The position numbers and the translations under genes are program-made. DNA of 9,572 bases, taken from the NCBI GenBank assembly GCA_027067085.1, contig JAMOMM010000328.1, positions 1 to 9,572 of the forward strand. The letters are read 5' to 3'. The notes beneath the pieces were generated by a model. The model was not told where the DNA came from. It saw only the letters and a list, made by a program, of their open reading frames with translations, and ran no database searches. The stretch comes from Hyphomicrobiales bacterium. GTDB taxonomy: Bacteria; Pseudomonadota; Alphaproteobacteria; Rhizobiales; Aestuariivirgaceae. Positions 1 to 6,588 of the stretch are shown here, piece by piece. The stretch's first letter is position 1; each line of letters begins with the position of its first letter.

Positions 1-1
1 C

Positions 2-481
2 ATGGCCGACCGTATTGTGGTGATGGACCATGGCACGATTGAACAAGTGGGAACACCACTCGAAATTTATCGTGAACCAGCCACGTTATTCGTTGCTGAT
101 TTTATTGGTGAAATGAATCAGTTAGCTGCCGTGGCTGACAAAAAGAATCAAGTCTCGATCAACACTCTGGCGTTTTCCTGCACGGACCATAATGCACCAG
201 CTGGCACAAAAGGTGTGATGACTATTCGCCCTGAAGATATTGTGCCTCAAGCTGCAAATTCAAAAGCCAAAGCCAGCAACATTATTTCAGTGACTATTCG
301 TGAAATGGAATTCCTTGGTTCTTTCTGGCGCGCAACGCTTGTTGATGACAAATTAGGCGATCAAGAACTGACGGCCGACTTCTCAATCAATGCGGTTTCG
401 CGCATGTCTTTAGACGAAGGCGTAACGATTAAGGTTGAACTGCCTAAAACAGCTCTACGGTTCTACGGAACGGGCAATTGA
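2..481 (+). CDS. ABC transporter ATP-binding protein, C-terminal part (putative 2-aminoethylphosphonate importer, PhnT2-like); 5' end outside window
   Basis: This is the C-terminal 159 residues or so of an importer ATPase that would energise the permease encoded next to it at the inner face of the cytoplasmic membrane. The visible part opens with MADRIVVMDHGTIEQVGTP, the stretch that follows the H-loop in the MalK/PotA/FbpC class. A typical FVADFIGEMN segment comes next, and then a TOBE-type regulatory domain (about residues 40-155) with the characteristic TIRPEDI motif. The ATG at position 2 is an internal methionine, not the start. Walker A, Q-loop, signature, Walker B and the H-loop histidine must lie upstream of the window. 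The stop codon is one base before the permease ATG, so the two genes form one operon. The AEP assignment is inferred mainly from the permease; a related Fe3+, polyamine or phosphonate importer cannot be excluded from this fragment. Confidence 0.88.
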   Translation: MADRIVVMDHGTIEQVGTPLEIYREPATLFVADFIGEMNQLAAVADKKNQVSINTLAFSCTDHNAPAGTKGVMTIRPEDIVPQAANSKAKASNIISVTIREMEFLGSFWRATLVDDKLGDQELTADFSINAVSRMSLDEGVTIKVELPKTALRFYGTGN

Positions 482-482
482 G

Positions 483-2492
483 ATGACTGATACGTTGAGT
501 ACGCCGTTCAAAATGGGACCGAAAGTTAAGCCAAAAGCTGGCCGTGATGATTGGGTTATGCGGGCCTTTATTGTGGTGATTGGTCTTTATCTGGTTATCA
601 CGCTGGCCTTGCCGCTTTATGCGATGCTGTCAAAATCGGTCAACACTTACACCTTTGATCTCACTCAGTATGAAATCCAAATCAACAAAGGCGATGAATG
701 GGGAAAAGCCGTTTCGGTTGCTCAGCTTAACGATGCGGTTAAAAAGCATTCACCAGCTGCGTTAAAAACCTCGTCAGACGGGCGACTATCTGTCGTTGAT
801 ATGATTGATGGCTTTAGCTTTCGCAGCCCAACGCTTTATAAATTGCGTAACACCACAGGCGGTGGTGCCTTTCTTAATGGCAGTGAGCGCGTAACCGATA
901 CGAAATGGCATGAATTTACCAGCAACGAGTTTCGCCGAGTCTATTTAAAGCCCACAGTTGCCACTGGGCTTGATAACTTTGTTCAATATTTCTCTAACCC
1001 GTCATTGTTTAACTCGATTTACAATTCGCTGTTTATCGCCATTGTCTCGATGGTGATTACCATCACGTTGGCCTTTACCTTTGCCTATGCCATGGCGCGC
1101 AGCAAAATGCGGTTCAAGGGCGTGTTTAAAATCATCACCATGATGCCGATTTTGGTGCCGTCACTTTTGCCAGGCATTGCGCTGGTATATCTGTTTGGCA
1201 ATCAAGGTATGCTCAAAGTTCTGATGGGCGATCAGTCAATTTATGGGCCGATTGGCATTATTGCTGGGTCGGTATTTTTTACTTTTCCCCATGCGTTGAT
1301 TATCATTCAAACGTCGCTGTCGATTTCCGATGCGCGGTTATATGAGGCATCTGATGCGTTGGGTGCGAGCAAGATCAAAACCTTTTTCACCGTTACTTTG
1401 CCGGGCGCGCGTTATGGCCTGATCTCAGCAGCCTTTGTGGTGTTTAATCTGGTGATTACAGATTTTGGCTTGCCCAAAGTCATCGGCGGGCAATTCAACG
1501 TGCTGGCTGTTGATATTTACAAGCAAGTCATTGGTCAGCAGAACTTTGAAATGGGTGCCGTGGTTTCAGTGGTATTGCTCATCCCTGCTCTATTTGCCTT
1601 TACCATCGACCGCATTGTACAGAAAAAGCAAACCTCTCAATTGTCGGCTCGCTCGGTTCCTTACCAGCCTAAGGTCAACAAGAGATTTGATCGCATTATG
1701 TTTTCATACAGTGCGGTGATCGGCGGCTTAATTCTGACGGTTATTTTGGTTTGCCAATACGCGGCGCTGATTAAATTTTGGCCTTATGACTTATCACTCT
1801 CGCTAACCAACTATGATTTTGATGTCATGGATGGCGGCGGTTGGTCGTCGTTTACCAACTCGATCAAAATGGCCGTTTTAGTGGCGCTGATTGGTACTGT
1901 TGTGGTGTTTACGGGCGCTTATATGGTTGAAAAAGCACCAGGCTTTGGCTTTGGCCGTGGGGTATTTCAATTCCTTGCCATGCTGCCGATGGCTATTCCG
2001 GGCATGGTGCTTGGTCTTGCTTACATTTTCTTTTTCAACAATCCCGATAATCCGTTTAACTTCATCTACGGCACGTTGACGATTATGGTGATTTGTACCG
2101 TCACGCACTTTTATACGGTCACCCATCTCACCTCCCTCACCGCGCTCAAGCAAATGGATAAAGAGTTTGAGTCCGTCTCTGCGTCACTCAAGCAACCGTT
2201 CTACAAATTGTTCACCCGCGTAACGGTGCCCGTGTGTATGCCTGCAATTTTGGATATTTCGATTTATTTGTTCGTCAATGCGATGACCACCGTATCTGCG
2301 CTGATATTCATCTATAGCCCCGATACGACATTGGCCTCAATCGCCATGTTGAATATGGATGATGCAGGTGATATTGCCCCTGCTGCTGCCATGGGTATGA
2401 TGATCTTTTATGCCAATGCCACGGCGCGTTTAATCCATTATCTGCTGTCCAAAAAGCTGTATGGAACCACGCAAGCTTGGCGAACACGCTGA
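483..2492 (+). CDS. ABC transporter permease with two fused membrane units, putative 2-aminoethylphosphonate importer (PhnU2-like)
   Basis: This 669-aa inner-membrane protein would form the transport channel of a phosphonate-type importer. About twelve membrane segments are visible in two halves, near residues 28-50, 178-202, 215-238, 257-279, 311-330, 357-375 and then 408-430, 463-482, 493-516, 528-545, 585-608, 634-655. Each half has an ATPase-coupling EAA-type loop: YEASDALGAS (287-296) in the first, and a degenerate FESVSASL (562-569) in the second, which lacks the usual Gly. The C-terminal block MTTVSALIFIYSP...LNMDDAGDIAPAAAM is what I recognise from putative 2-aminoethylphosphonate permeases. 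A segment of about 125 residues (52-177) lies between the first two membrane spans and is probably periplasmic; it makes the protein longer than the usual 550-570 residues. I chose ATG 483, which follows the ATPase stop by one base, over an in-frame TTG at 435 that would overlap the ATPase. The substrate is inferred from family resemblance only. Confidence 0.88.
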   Translation: MTDTLSTPFKMGPKVKPKAGRDDWVMRAFIVVIGLYLVITLALPLYAMLSKSVNTYTFDLTQYEIQINKGDEWGKAVSVAQLNDAVKKHSPAALKTSSDGRLSVVDMIDGFSFRSPTLYKLRNTTGGGAFLNGSERVTDTKWHEFTSNEFRRVYLKPTVATGLDNFVQYFSNPSLFNSIYNSLFIAIVSMVITITLAFTFAYAMARSKMRFKGVFKIITMMPILVPSLLPGIALVYLFGNQGMLKVLMGDQSIYGPIGIIAGSVFFTFPHALIIIQTSLSISDARLYEASDALGASKIKTFFTVTLPGARYGLISAAFVVFNLVITDFGLPKVIGGQFNVLAVDIYKQVIGQQNFEMGAVVSVVLLIPALFAFTIDRIVQKKQTSQLSARSVPYQPKVNKRFDRIMFSYSAVIGGLILTVILVCQYAALIKFWPYDLSLSLTNYDFDVMDGGGWSSFTNSIKMAVLVALIGTVVVFTGAYMVEKAPGFGFGRGVFQFLAMLPMAIPGMVLGLAYIFFFNNPDNPFNFIYGTLTIMVICTVTHFYTVTHLTSLTALKQMDKEFESVSASLKQPFYKLFTRVTVPVCMPAILDISIYLFVNAMTTVSALIFIYSPDTTLASIAMLNMDDAGDIAPAAAMGMMIFYANATARLIHYLLSKKLYGTTQAWRTR

Positions 2493-2494
2493 CG

Positions 2495-2601
2495 TTAGAG
2501 TCGTTCTGGTTTAGATTGAACCAGAACGACATATTTAAGGTATTGATAATCTTGCGTTTCATGTTTTGTTTGAAACACAAACACTGCATGAAACGCTCTA
2601 G
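2495..2601 (+). repeat. 107-bp intergenic palindromic repeat, copy A
   Basis: This is the first of two direct copies in the window, beginning two bases after the permease stop codon. It is bounded by TTAGAG and CTCTAG, an inverted pair of at least 5 bp. Two hairpins are visible. Hairpin 1 pairs 2500-2511 with 2519-2530 without mismatch (12 bp). Hairpin 2 pairs 2554-2563 (GCGTTTCATG) with 2587-2596 (CATGAAACGC), then after a 3x3 mismatch pairs 2567-2572 with 2578-2583. Counting by eye, about 81 of 107 bases match copy B at 3045-3151 with no gap. No T-run follows hairpin 2, so this is not a standard intrinsic terminator. It resembles the REP-like palindromic elements common between genes in Hyphomicrobiales, but I cannot assign it to a named family. 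It could shield the 3' end of the upstream mRNA from exonucleases (inference). Confidence 0.85.
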
Positions 2602-2750
2602 ATAAAACACAGCGCGTTCAATTTTCGATCACTTTTTGTCGCTGGCCCTTTTTTTGTTGGATTTGTTTACTATTTATCCGATAAGCTAAACTAACAATCA
2701 GCGACATCTGCTATGTATGTTGCACGAAAACTGTACTTTTGGAGATTAAC
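2602..2750 (+). other. Intergenic segment between repeat copy A and the small ORF; weak terminator-like and promoter-like sequences
   Basis: No gene is seen here. CAGCG (2610-2614) can pair with CGCTG (2640-2644) across a long loop, and seven T residues follow at 2649-2655; this could act as a weak terminator for the upstream importer operon, but the stem is short. Downstream, TTGGAT (2657-2662) and GATAAG (2680-2685) are spaced 17 bp apart and resemble a poor sigma-70 promoter (3/6 and 4/6 matches). TTGTTT (2663-2668) and TAAACT (2687-2692) are an alternative with an 18-bp spacer. Either could drive the small ORF and perhaps dctB. Only the position supports these calls. Confidence 0.25.
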
Positions 2751-3044
2751 ATGACAATTGCAACGACACTGGGAACCACTTTGCGTGGCGCACTGTTAGG
2801 CGGAGCAATACTAACAATCTCCATAATCTCAAATATCGCGCCTGTTACAGCCCATGAAACAAACACGATCAAACGCGACCAGACTTGCCGCGTTGTTCTT
2901 GCCGATAAGGGCAATCATAAACACCTTTGCCGCACCACTAAGCATGTTCAAATCAGCGCGATTACAATTTACAATCGCCGCCACTGCCATGCTGGCGGGC
3001 GCTGTCACAAACATCGTTTCGCAAACCCGAACCACCGCCATTAA
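2751..3044 (+). CDS. Small hypothetical protein (97 aa) with a signal-peptide-like N-terminus
   Basis: I do not recognise this protein. A good Shine-Dalgarno sequence, GGAG at 2741-2744, sits six bases before ATG 2751 and decides the start over an in-frame TTG at 2739. Residues 9-34 are hydrophobic after one Arg and end in APVTA|HET, so the N-terminus could be a Sec signal peptide or a membrane anchor. The remaining 60 or so residues are polar and unusually rich in His, Arg and Cys (for example NRRHCHAGGRCHKHR near the end). That composition could mean metal binding, but also reading in the wrong frame: a second + frame open from about 2830 to 3048 gives a more ordinary, hydrophobic-patterned sequence (from ATG 2854), so a frameshifted remnant is possible. 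The ORF lies exactly between the two 107-bp repeats, and its stop codon abuts copy B. It may be a small exported protein, a decayed gene, or non-coding. Confidence 0.38.
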   Translation: MTIATTLGTTLRGALLGGAILTISIISNIAPVTAHETNTIKRDQTCRVVLADKGNHKHLCRTTKHVQISAITIYNRRHCHAGGRCHKHRFANPNHRH

Positions 3045-3151
3045 CTAGAGTCGTTCATGTTTTCATTGAACCAGAGCGATCTATTAAAATGATTGAAATT
3101 ACGGCGTTTCATGTCCTGTTTGTGATACAAACAAAACATGAAAAGCTCTAG
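3045..3151 (+). repeat. 107-bp intergenic palindromic repeat, copy B (overlaps the dctB start)
   Basis: This is the second direct copy, equal in length to copy A and about 76% identical to it. Its ends are a perfect CTAGAG / CTCTAG inverted pair. Hairpin 1 has decayed: only about six pairs remain (TCGTTC 3051-3056 with GAGCGA 3074-3079, including one G-T). Hairpin 2 is well kept: TTTCATGT (3107-3114) pairs with ACATGAAA (3136-3143), and after a CC/AA mismatch TGTTTGT (3117-3123) pairs with ACAAACA (3127-3133) around a 3-base loop. The same stem layout appears in copy A with different bases in the mismatch and loop, so the fold, not only the sequence, seems preserved. The AT-rich middle contains TAAAAT (3085-3090), a 5/6 match to a -10 box, but with no convincing -35. 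The right arm of hairpin 2 contains the ATG at 3138 that opens the dctB reading frame. Confidence 0.85.
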
Positions 3152-5012
3152 TTGGTCGGTTAGCTGTGTGAAAAAAGCAATTACATTAAGACGTTTGTTA
3201 ATTTGGGGGGCCTTACTAGCCGTTCTCGCGGTTATGGTATTAACCGCTTTCTTGGTGGCGTTCGGTCTGGGCCTCAATCAAACAGCGCAACGCGGCACCA
3301 CAACTTTGGGTCTAACCGTTGCTGGCATAAAAGGCACATTGGGGCGTTATCGTACCCTGCCTCAACTCATTTCGGAAAACCGTGATGTCAGAGCCATTCT
3401 TACATCGCAAAGCCCCACATCAATCACCACACAAGTCAACCGCGAGCTAAAGCGCCTAAATGATGTGATGCGTGCTTCAGACACCTATGTGATGAATAAT
3501 TCGGGCTTAACAGTTGCTGCCAGTAACTTTGATAGTAGCACATCGTTTGTCGGTAAAAACTTTAGCTACCGCCCTTACTTTCAAGATGCAATTGGTGGCC
3601 AACTTGGAAAATATTTTGCTATTGGCACAACGTCAAAAAAGCGTGGTTATTATTTTGCCTCAAGCGTTAAAGTAGATAATAAAACGGTTGGCGTAGTGGC
3701 CGTTAAAATTGCCATCGATAAAATGGAGTCGGCTTGGCAGTCACGCGACAATGAGATTGTCGTCACTGATGAAAATGGCATAATCTTTATGTCGAGTAAC
3801 GCTGATTGGCTTTTTCAATCAATCAAACCACTTTCACCAACAACTTTAGCAACTTTGAAGAAAACCCGAAAATATAATGGGGCCAATCTTAAAGAGCTTG
3901 CGGTTAAGCGTTCAGTTGAGACAACTCCATTGTTTGGCATTTTAAAGATTAAATCTAACCAGCACTGGGCTGAATACTTGATTCAAAGCCAAGCAATGTC
4001 TGAGCAAGCTTGGAATGTACAAATTTTCTCATCCACATCGCCTGCCCGCACTCAAGCTTACATCATAGCCGCAACTGTTTTGTTTGTGCTGCTTTCTATC
4101 TTACTCGCCGCTGCATTTTTCGTTCAACGCCGCCAGCGATTATTAGAGCGCATGAATGCCCAACAAGAAGCCCAGTTAGAATTAGAAAAACAAGTTAAGC
4201 TACGCACCTTTGACCTTAACCAAGCTAATATGAGCTTGAAGGATGAAATTGGGGAGCGTAAAGCAACGGAAAACAAACTGCGCCAAACCCAAGCCAACCT
4301 TGTGCAAGCAGGAAAACTTGCCGCCCTTGGCCAAATGTCGGCAGCCCTTTCACATGAGTTAAACCAACCGCTGGGGGCTATTAAATCATATGCTGATAAT
4401 GCAGGTGCATATTTGGAGCGGGGCCGCGAAAAAGAGGCCAGTGAGAACGTTTTACGCATTAGTTCTCTTGTGGATCGAATGGCCTCTATCAGTAAGAACC
4501 TACGCAATTTTGCCCGCAAACCAAACCAAGCCTTATCTGTTATCGCCATCGAACAGGTGATAAAAGATGCTGTGGAAATTGTGCGGCCGCGGTTGCTTGA
4601 GACCAAGACTGAAATTCATGTTGATTTGCCTAAGCAAAAACTATGGGCCAAGGCGGGGCAAGTGCGATTGCAACAAGTGATTGTCAATCTTATCAGCAAT
4701 GGTATTGATTCAATGGAAAATACTAAGCCCTCAAAAGTTGAAATCACAGCAAACCAATCAAACGATATAATCACTATTGCAGTTAGAGATTTTGGCGAAG
4801 GCATCAGTAAAGAAAACAAAGCGAAAATATTTGACCCGTTTTTCAGCACCAAAGGTGTCGGCAAAGGCCTTGGATTAGGGTTGTCTATCTCTTATAATAT
4901 CATCAAAGATTTTGGTGGTGAGTTAAGCACACGGCCTCACAAATCAGCGGGAACTATTTTCACTATTACGCTGAATGCAGGAAAACTGACGGCGCAGGAA
5001 GCGGCACAATGA
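3138..5012 (+). CDS. dctB: C4-dicarboxylate-type sensor histidine kinase DctB
   Basis: This 624-aa membrane kinase would sense an organic acid outside the cytoplasm and phosphorylate the DctD encoded next. In order it shows a first membrane span (about 18-43); a periplasmic double-PAS/dCACHE-like sensor (about 45-300) with the SYRPYFQDA (143-151) and KKRGYYFASS (167-176) elements typical of DctB ligand pockets; a second span (about 307-328); and a charged, coiled-coil-like linker (330-390). The kinase core follows, with H-box SHELNQP (phospho-acceptor His406), N-box residues Asn517 and Asn521, G1 box DFGEG (551-555), F box FDPFF and G2 box GKGLGLGL. No catalytic residue is missing. The ATG at 3138 lies within repeat copy B and has no Shine-Dalgarno sequence before it; GTG at 3168 (residue 11) would give MKKAITLRRLLIW, an equally natural N-terminus, so the start is uncertain by ten residues. 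Its end overlaps dctD by 4 bp. The family fits C4-dicarboxylates; the exact ligand is not visible. Confidence 0.93.
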   Translation: MKSSSWSVSCVKKAITLRRLLIWGALLAVLAVMVLTAFLVAFGLGLNQTAQRGTTTLGLTVAGIKGTLGRYRTLPQLISENRDVRAILTSQSPTSITTQVNRELKRLNDVMRASDTYVMNNSGLTVAASNFDSSTSFVGKNFSYRPYFQDAIGGQLGKYFAIGTTSKKRGYYFASSVKVDNKTVGVVAVKIAIDKMESAWQSRDNEIVVTDENGIIFMSSNADWLFQSIKPLSPTTLATLKKTRKYNGANLKELAVKRSVETTPLFGILKIKSNQHWAEYLIQSQAMSEQAWNVQIFSSTSPARTQAYIIAATVLFVLLSILLAAAFFVQRRQRLLERMNAQQEAQLELEKQVKLRTFDLNQANMSLKDEIGERKATENKLRQTQANLVQAGKLAALGQMSAALSHELNQPLGAIKSYADNAGAYLERGREKEASENVLRISSLVDRMASISKNLRNFARKPNQALSVIAIEQVIKDAVEIVRPRLLETKTEIHVDLPKQKLWAKAGQVRLQQVIVNLISNGIDSMENTKPSKVEITANQSNDIITIAVRDFGEGISKENKAKIFDPFFSTKGVGKGLGLGLSISYNIIKDFGGELSTRPHKSAGTIFTITLNAGKLTAQEAAQ

Positions 5013-6379
5013 ACACATATAAACCAACGACCCCATCACCTAAAGTTTTGTTCGTCGATGATGAAGAGCATTTGCGTTTGGCCTCAGCCCAAGCCCTAGA
5101 GCTAGCGGGTTTAAACGTGGAGTGTTTCGCCAATGCGGATCATGTTGCCGATAAAGTTAGCCGCAATTTTAACGGTGTGGTGGTGACAGACATTCGTATG
5201 CCTGGAACCAACGGCATCGAACTTATGCAGAAACTGTTGGAAATTGACCCTGAGTTGCCTGTGGTTTTGATTACGGGCCACGGCGACATTCAACTGGCCG
5301 TTGAAGCTATGCGGGCAGGCGCTTATGATTTTATTGAAAAACCATTTGCCTCGGCTCATTTGAGCGATGTGGTTATCAGAGCGATCGAAAAGCGGGCAAT
5401 GACGCTTGAACTTCGTCGCCTGCGCTCAGCTGTTGGTGGACGTGACAAGCTTGAAGCTCGGTTAATTGGACGCACACCAGTTATGGTTGAAGTGCGCCGT
5501 CAAATCCGCGCTGTAGCAGCCACCCATGCTGATGTGTTGATTATTGGCGACACGGGCACAGGCAAGGAGGTCGCCGCACGCGCATTGCATGCCATTAGTG
5601 AACGCCGTGATAAGCCTTTTGTTGCCATCAATTGTGGCGCCCTGCCCGCAGAGCTTATTGAGAGCGAACTGTTTGGCCATGAGGTTGGGGCTTTTGCTGG
5701 TGCTATTCGGGCACGCTATGGCAAATTTGAACATGGGCAATACGGCACCATATTTCTTGATGAAATCGAAAGTATGCCACAGGCTTTGCAAGTTAAACTA
5801 TTGCGCGTTATTCAAGATCGAAAAATTACCCGTCTTGGCTCCAACGAGCAAATTGATTTGGATGTACGCTTTATTGCAGCCAGTAAAGAAGACTTAGAAC
5901 TTGCTGCAAGCAAAGACCGTTTCCGCAAAGATTTATTATACCGCATAAATGTTGTCACCCTAAAAATGCCGCCTTTGAGCAATCGCACCGAAGATATTCC
6001 ACGTCTGTTCATTAGCTTGGCTAACGAAGCAGCGGCGCGTTATCGACGTGAACCACTGAAGGTGCCGCCTGCCCTGCTATCAAGCCTTGCCAATAAAGAC
6101 TGGCCGGGCAATGTGCGCGAGTTGCGTAATGCAGCTGAACGATTTGTTTTGGGTTTAGACGTGTTTGAGCATCAAAAAGGACAAGAAAACGGTTCAACAT
6201 CACTGACAAACAAAATGGCCGCACTAGAGCGCAATGTCATTGCAGCTGAACTTACCGCACATAATGGTAGCTTAAAAACGACCTATGAAGCTTTAGGAAT
6301 TTCGCGCAAATCTTTATATGAGAAAATGCAAAAACATGGGTTATCTCGTGAAAATTTTAACGCTTTGAATGATACGTAA
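5009..6379 (+). CDS. dctD: DctD-type response regulator with an AAA+ domain (GAFAGA variant)
   Basis: This 456-aa DNA-binding regulator should be phosphorylated by DctB and activate the transporter genes downstream. The receiver domain (about 12-125) keeps the acidic pair Asp17/Asp18, phospho-acceptor Asp61, Thr89 and Lys111. The AAA+ domain (about 152-380) shows Walker A GDTGTGKE (180-187, Lys186), ESELFGHE (218-225), Walker B-type IFLDEIE (248-254), and the sensor/arginine-finger region KDRFRKDLLYRI (302-313). A Fis-type helix-turn-helix closes the protein (about 403-443, with SLKTTYEALGISRKSLYEKM). The loop that contacts sigma-54 reads GAFAGA (227-232) in place of GAFTGA, so the usual Thr is Ala. 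The start ATG overlaps the dctB stop as ATGA and follows AGGAAG at 4996-5001, which indicates coupled translation. I am sure of the family; whether it still works through sigma-54 is open. Confidence 0.94.
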   Translation: MNTYKPTTPSPKVLFVDDEEHLRLASAQALELAGLNVECFANADHVADKVSRNFNGVVVTDIRMPGTNGIELMQKLLEIDPELPVVLITGHGDIQLAVEAMRAGAYDFIEKPFASAHLSDVVIRAIEKRAMTLELRRLRSAVGGRDKLEARLIGRTPVMVEVRRQIRAVAATHADVLIIGDTGTGKEVAARALHAISERRDKPFVAINCGALPAELIESELFGHEVGAFAGAIRARYGKFEHGQYGTIFLDEIESMPQALQVKLLRVIQDRKITRLGSNEQIDLDVRFIAASKEDLELAASKDRFRKDLLYRINVVTLKMPPLSNRTEDIPRLFISLANEAAARYRREPLKVPPALLSSLANKDWPGNVRELRNAAERFVLGLDVFEHQKGQENGSTSLTNKMAALERNVIAAELTAHNGSLKTTYEALGISRKSLYEKMQKHGLSRENFNALNDT

Positions 6380-6588
6380 AAAGCCTGCGGTGTTCTAAAC
6401 CGACCATGCGTGGGTTGTTTTACACCCACCAGCACAGCGCTATGTAACCAAAACCACCCACCTCACATTGTTATTTATGCATATCGAGCGTTTCTGGCGA
6501 TCGACACCTTGAAGCATACCTTAACATTTCATTAAGAAAGCATGTCAGCACTATCTGCTGGCGACAGTTTAATCTTGGAGGTTTATCA
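6380..6588 (+). promoter_or_regulatory. Leader/promoter region of dctPQM (dctD-dctP intergenic)
   Basis: This 209-bp gap is the only long non-coding stretch between the regulators and the transporter, so the dctP promoter and the DctD sites should lie here. The hexamer GTGGGT/ACCCAC occurs three times: inverted at 6410-6415 and 6424-6429, and again at 6456-6461, exactly 32 bp after the second. It is a candidate operator, on spacing and repetition alone. I searched for a sigma-54 -24/-12 element (GG and GC ten bases apart in a TGGCAC/TTGC context) and found none; the two TGGCGA sequences (6495-6500 and 6559-6564) lack a -12 element at the right distance. CAGCA/TGCTG (6546-6550 and 6556-6560) can form a small hairpin in the leader. 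GGAGG at 6577-6581, seven bases before dctP, is a strong ribosome-binding site. No sigma-70 promoter stands out. Confidence 0.45.
6410..6429 (+). other. Small hairpin / inverted repeat downstream of dctD
   Basis: GTGGGT (6410-6415) pairs with ACCCAC (6424-6429); with T6416 bulged out, GT (6417-6418) also pairs with AC (6422-6423) around a TTT loop. It starts 31 bases after the dctD stop. No T-run follows, so it is a poor intrinsic terminator for dctBD. As an inverted repeat it may instead be a regulator-binding site for dctP. The sequence alone does not separate the two readings. Confidence 0.45.

Noticed and set aside
435..482. Upstream TTG start extending the permease by 16 residues
   Set aside because: It would overlap the ATPase coding region, and the ATG at 483 directly after the ATPase stop is the normal arrangement.
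2308..2610. Reverse-strand ORF overlapping the permease end and repeat A, with a partner at 3041-3277
   Set aside because: The two predicted peptides look alike only because both read through the 107-bp repeat on the reverse strand. They otherwise run antisense to real genes and have no ribosome-binding site or recognisable motif.
2690..2819. Ten-base direct repeat ACTAACAATC at 2690-2699 and 2810-2819
   Set aside because: The match does not extend beyond about ten AT-rich bases and one copy lies inside the small ORF; chance is sufficient.
2829..3041. 70-aa reverse-strand ORF opposite the small ORF
   Set aside because: No ribosome-binding site was evident and there is no recognisable motif. 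The forward ORF has a better start signal, although it is itself uncertain.
2495..3151. Insertion sequence or CRISPR reading of the repeat pair
   Set aside because: There is no transposase, no clear target-site duplication next to either copy, and only two copies separated by unique non-spacer-like DNA.
4124..4606. 160-aa reverse-strand ORF inside dctB
   Set aside because: It is antisense to the linker and HisKA region of an intact kinase and shows no family resemblance.
6495..6512. Possible sigma-54 promoter beginning TGGCGA
   Set aside because: The only TTG-like element is about three bases too far for -24/-12 spacing; the second TGGCGA at 6559 also lacks a -12 element in the right place.
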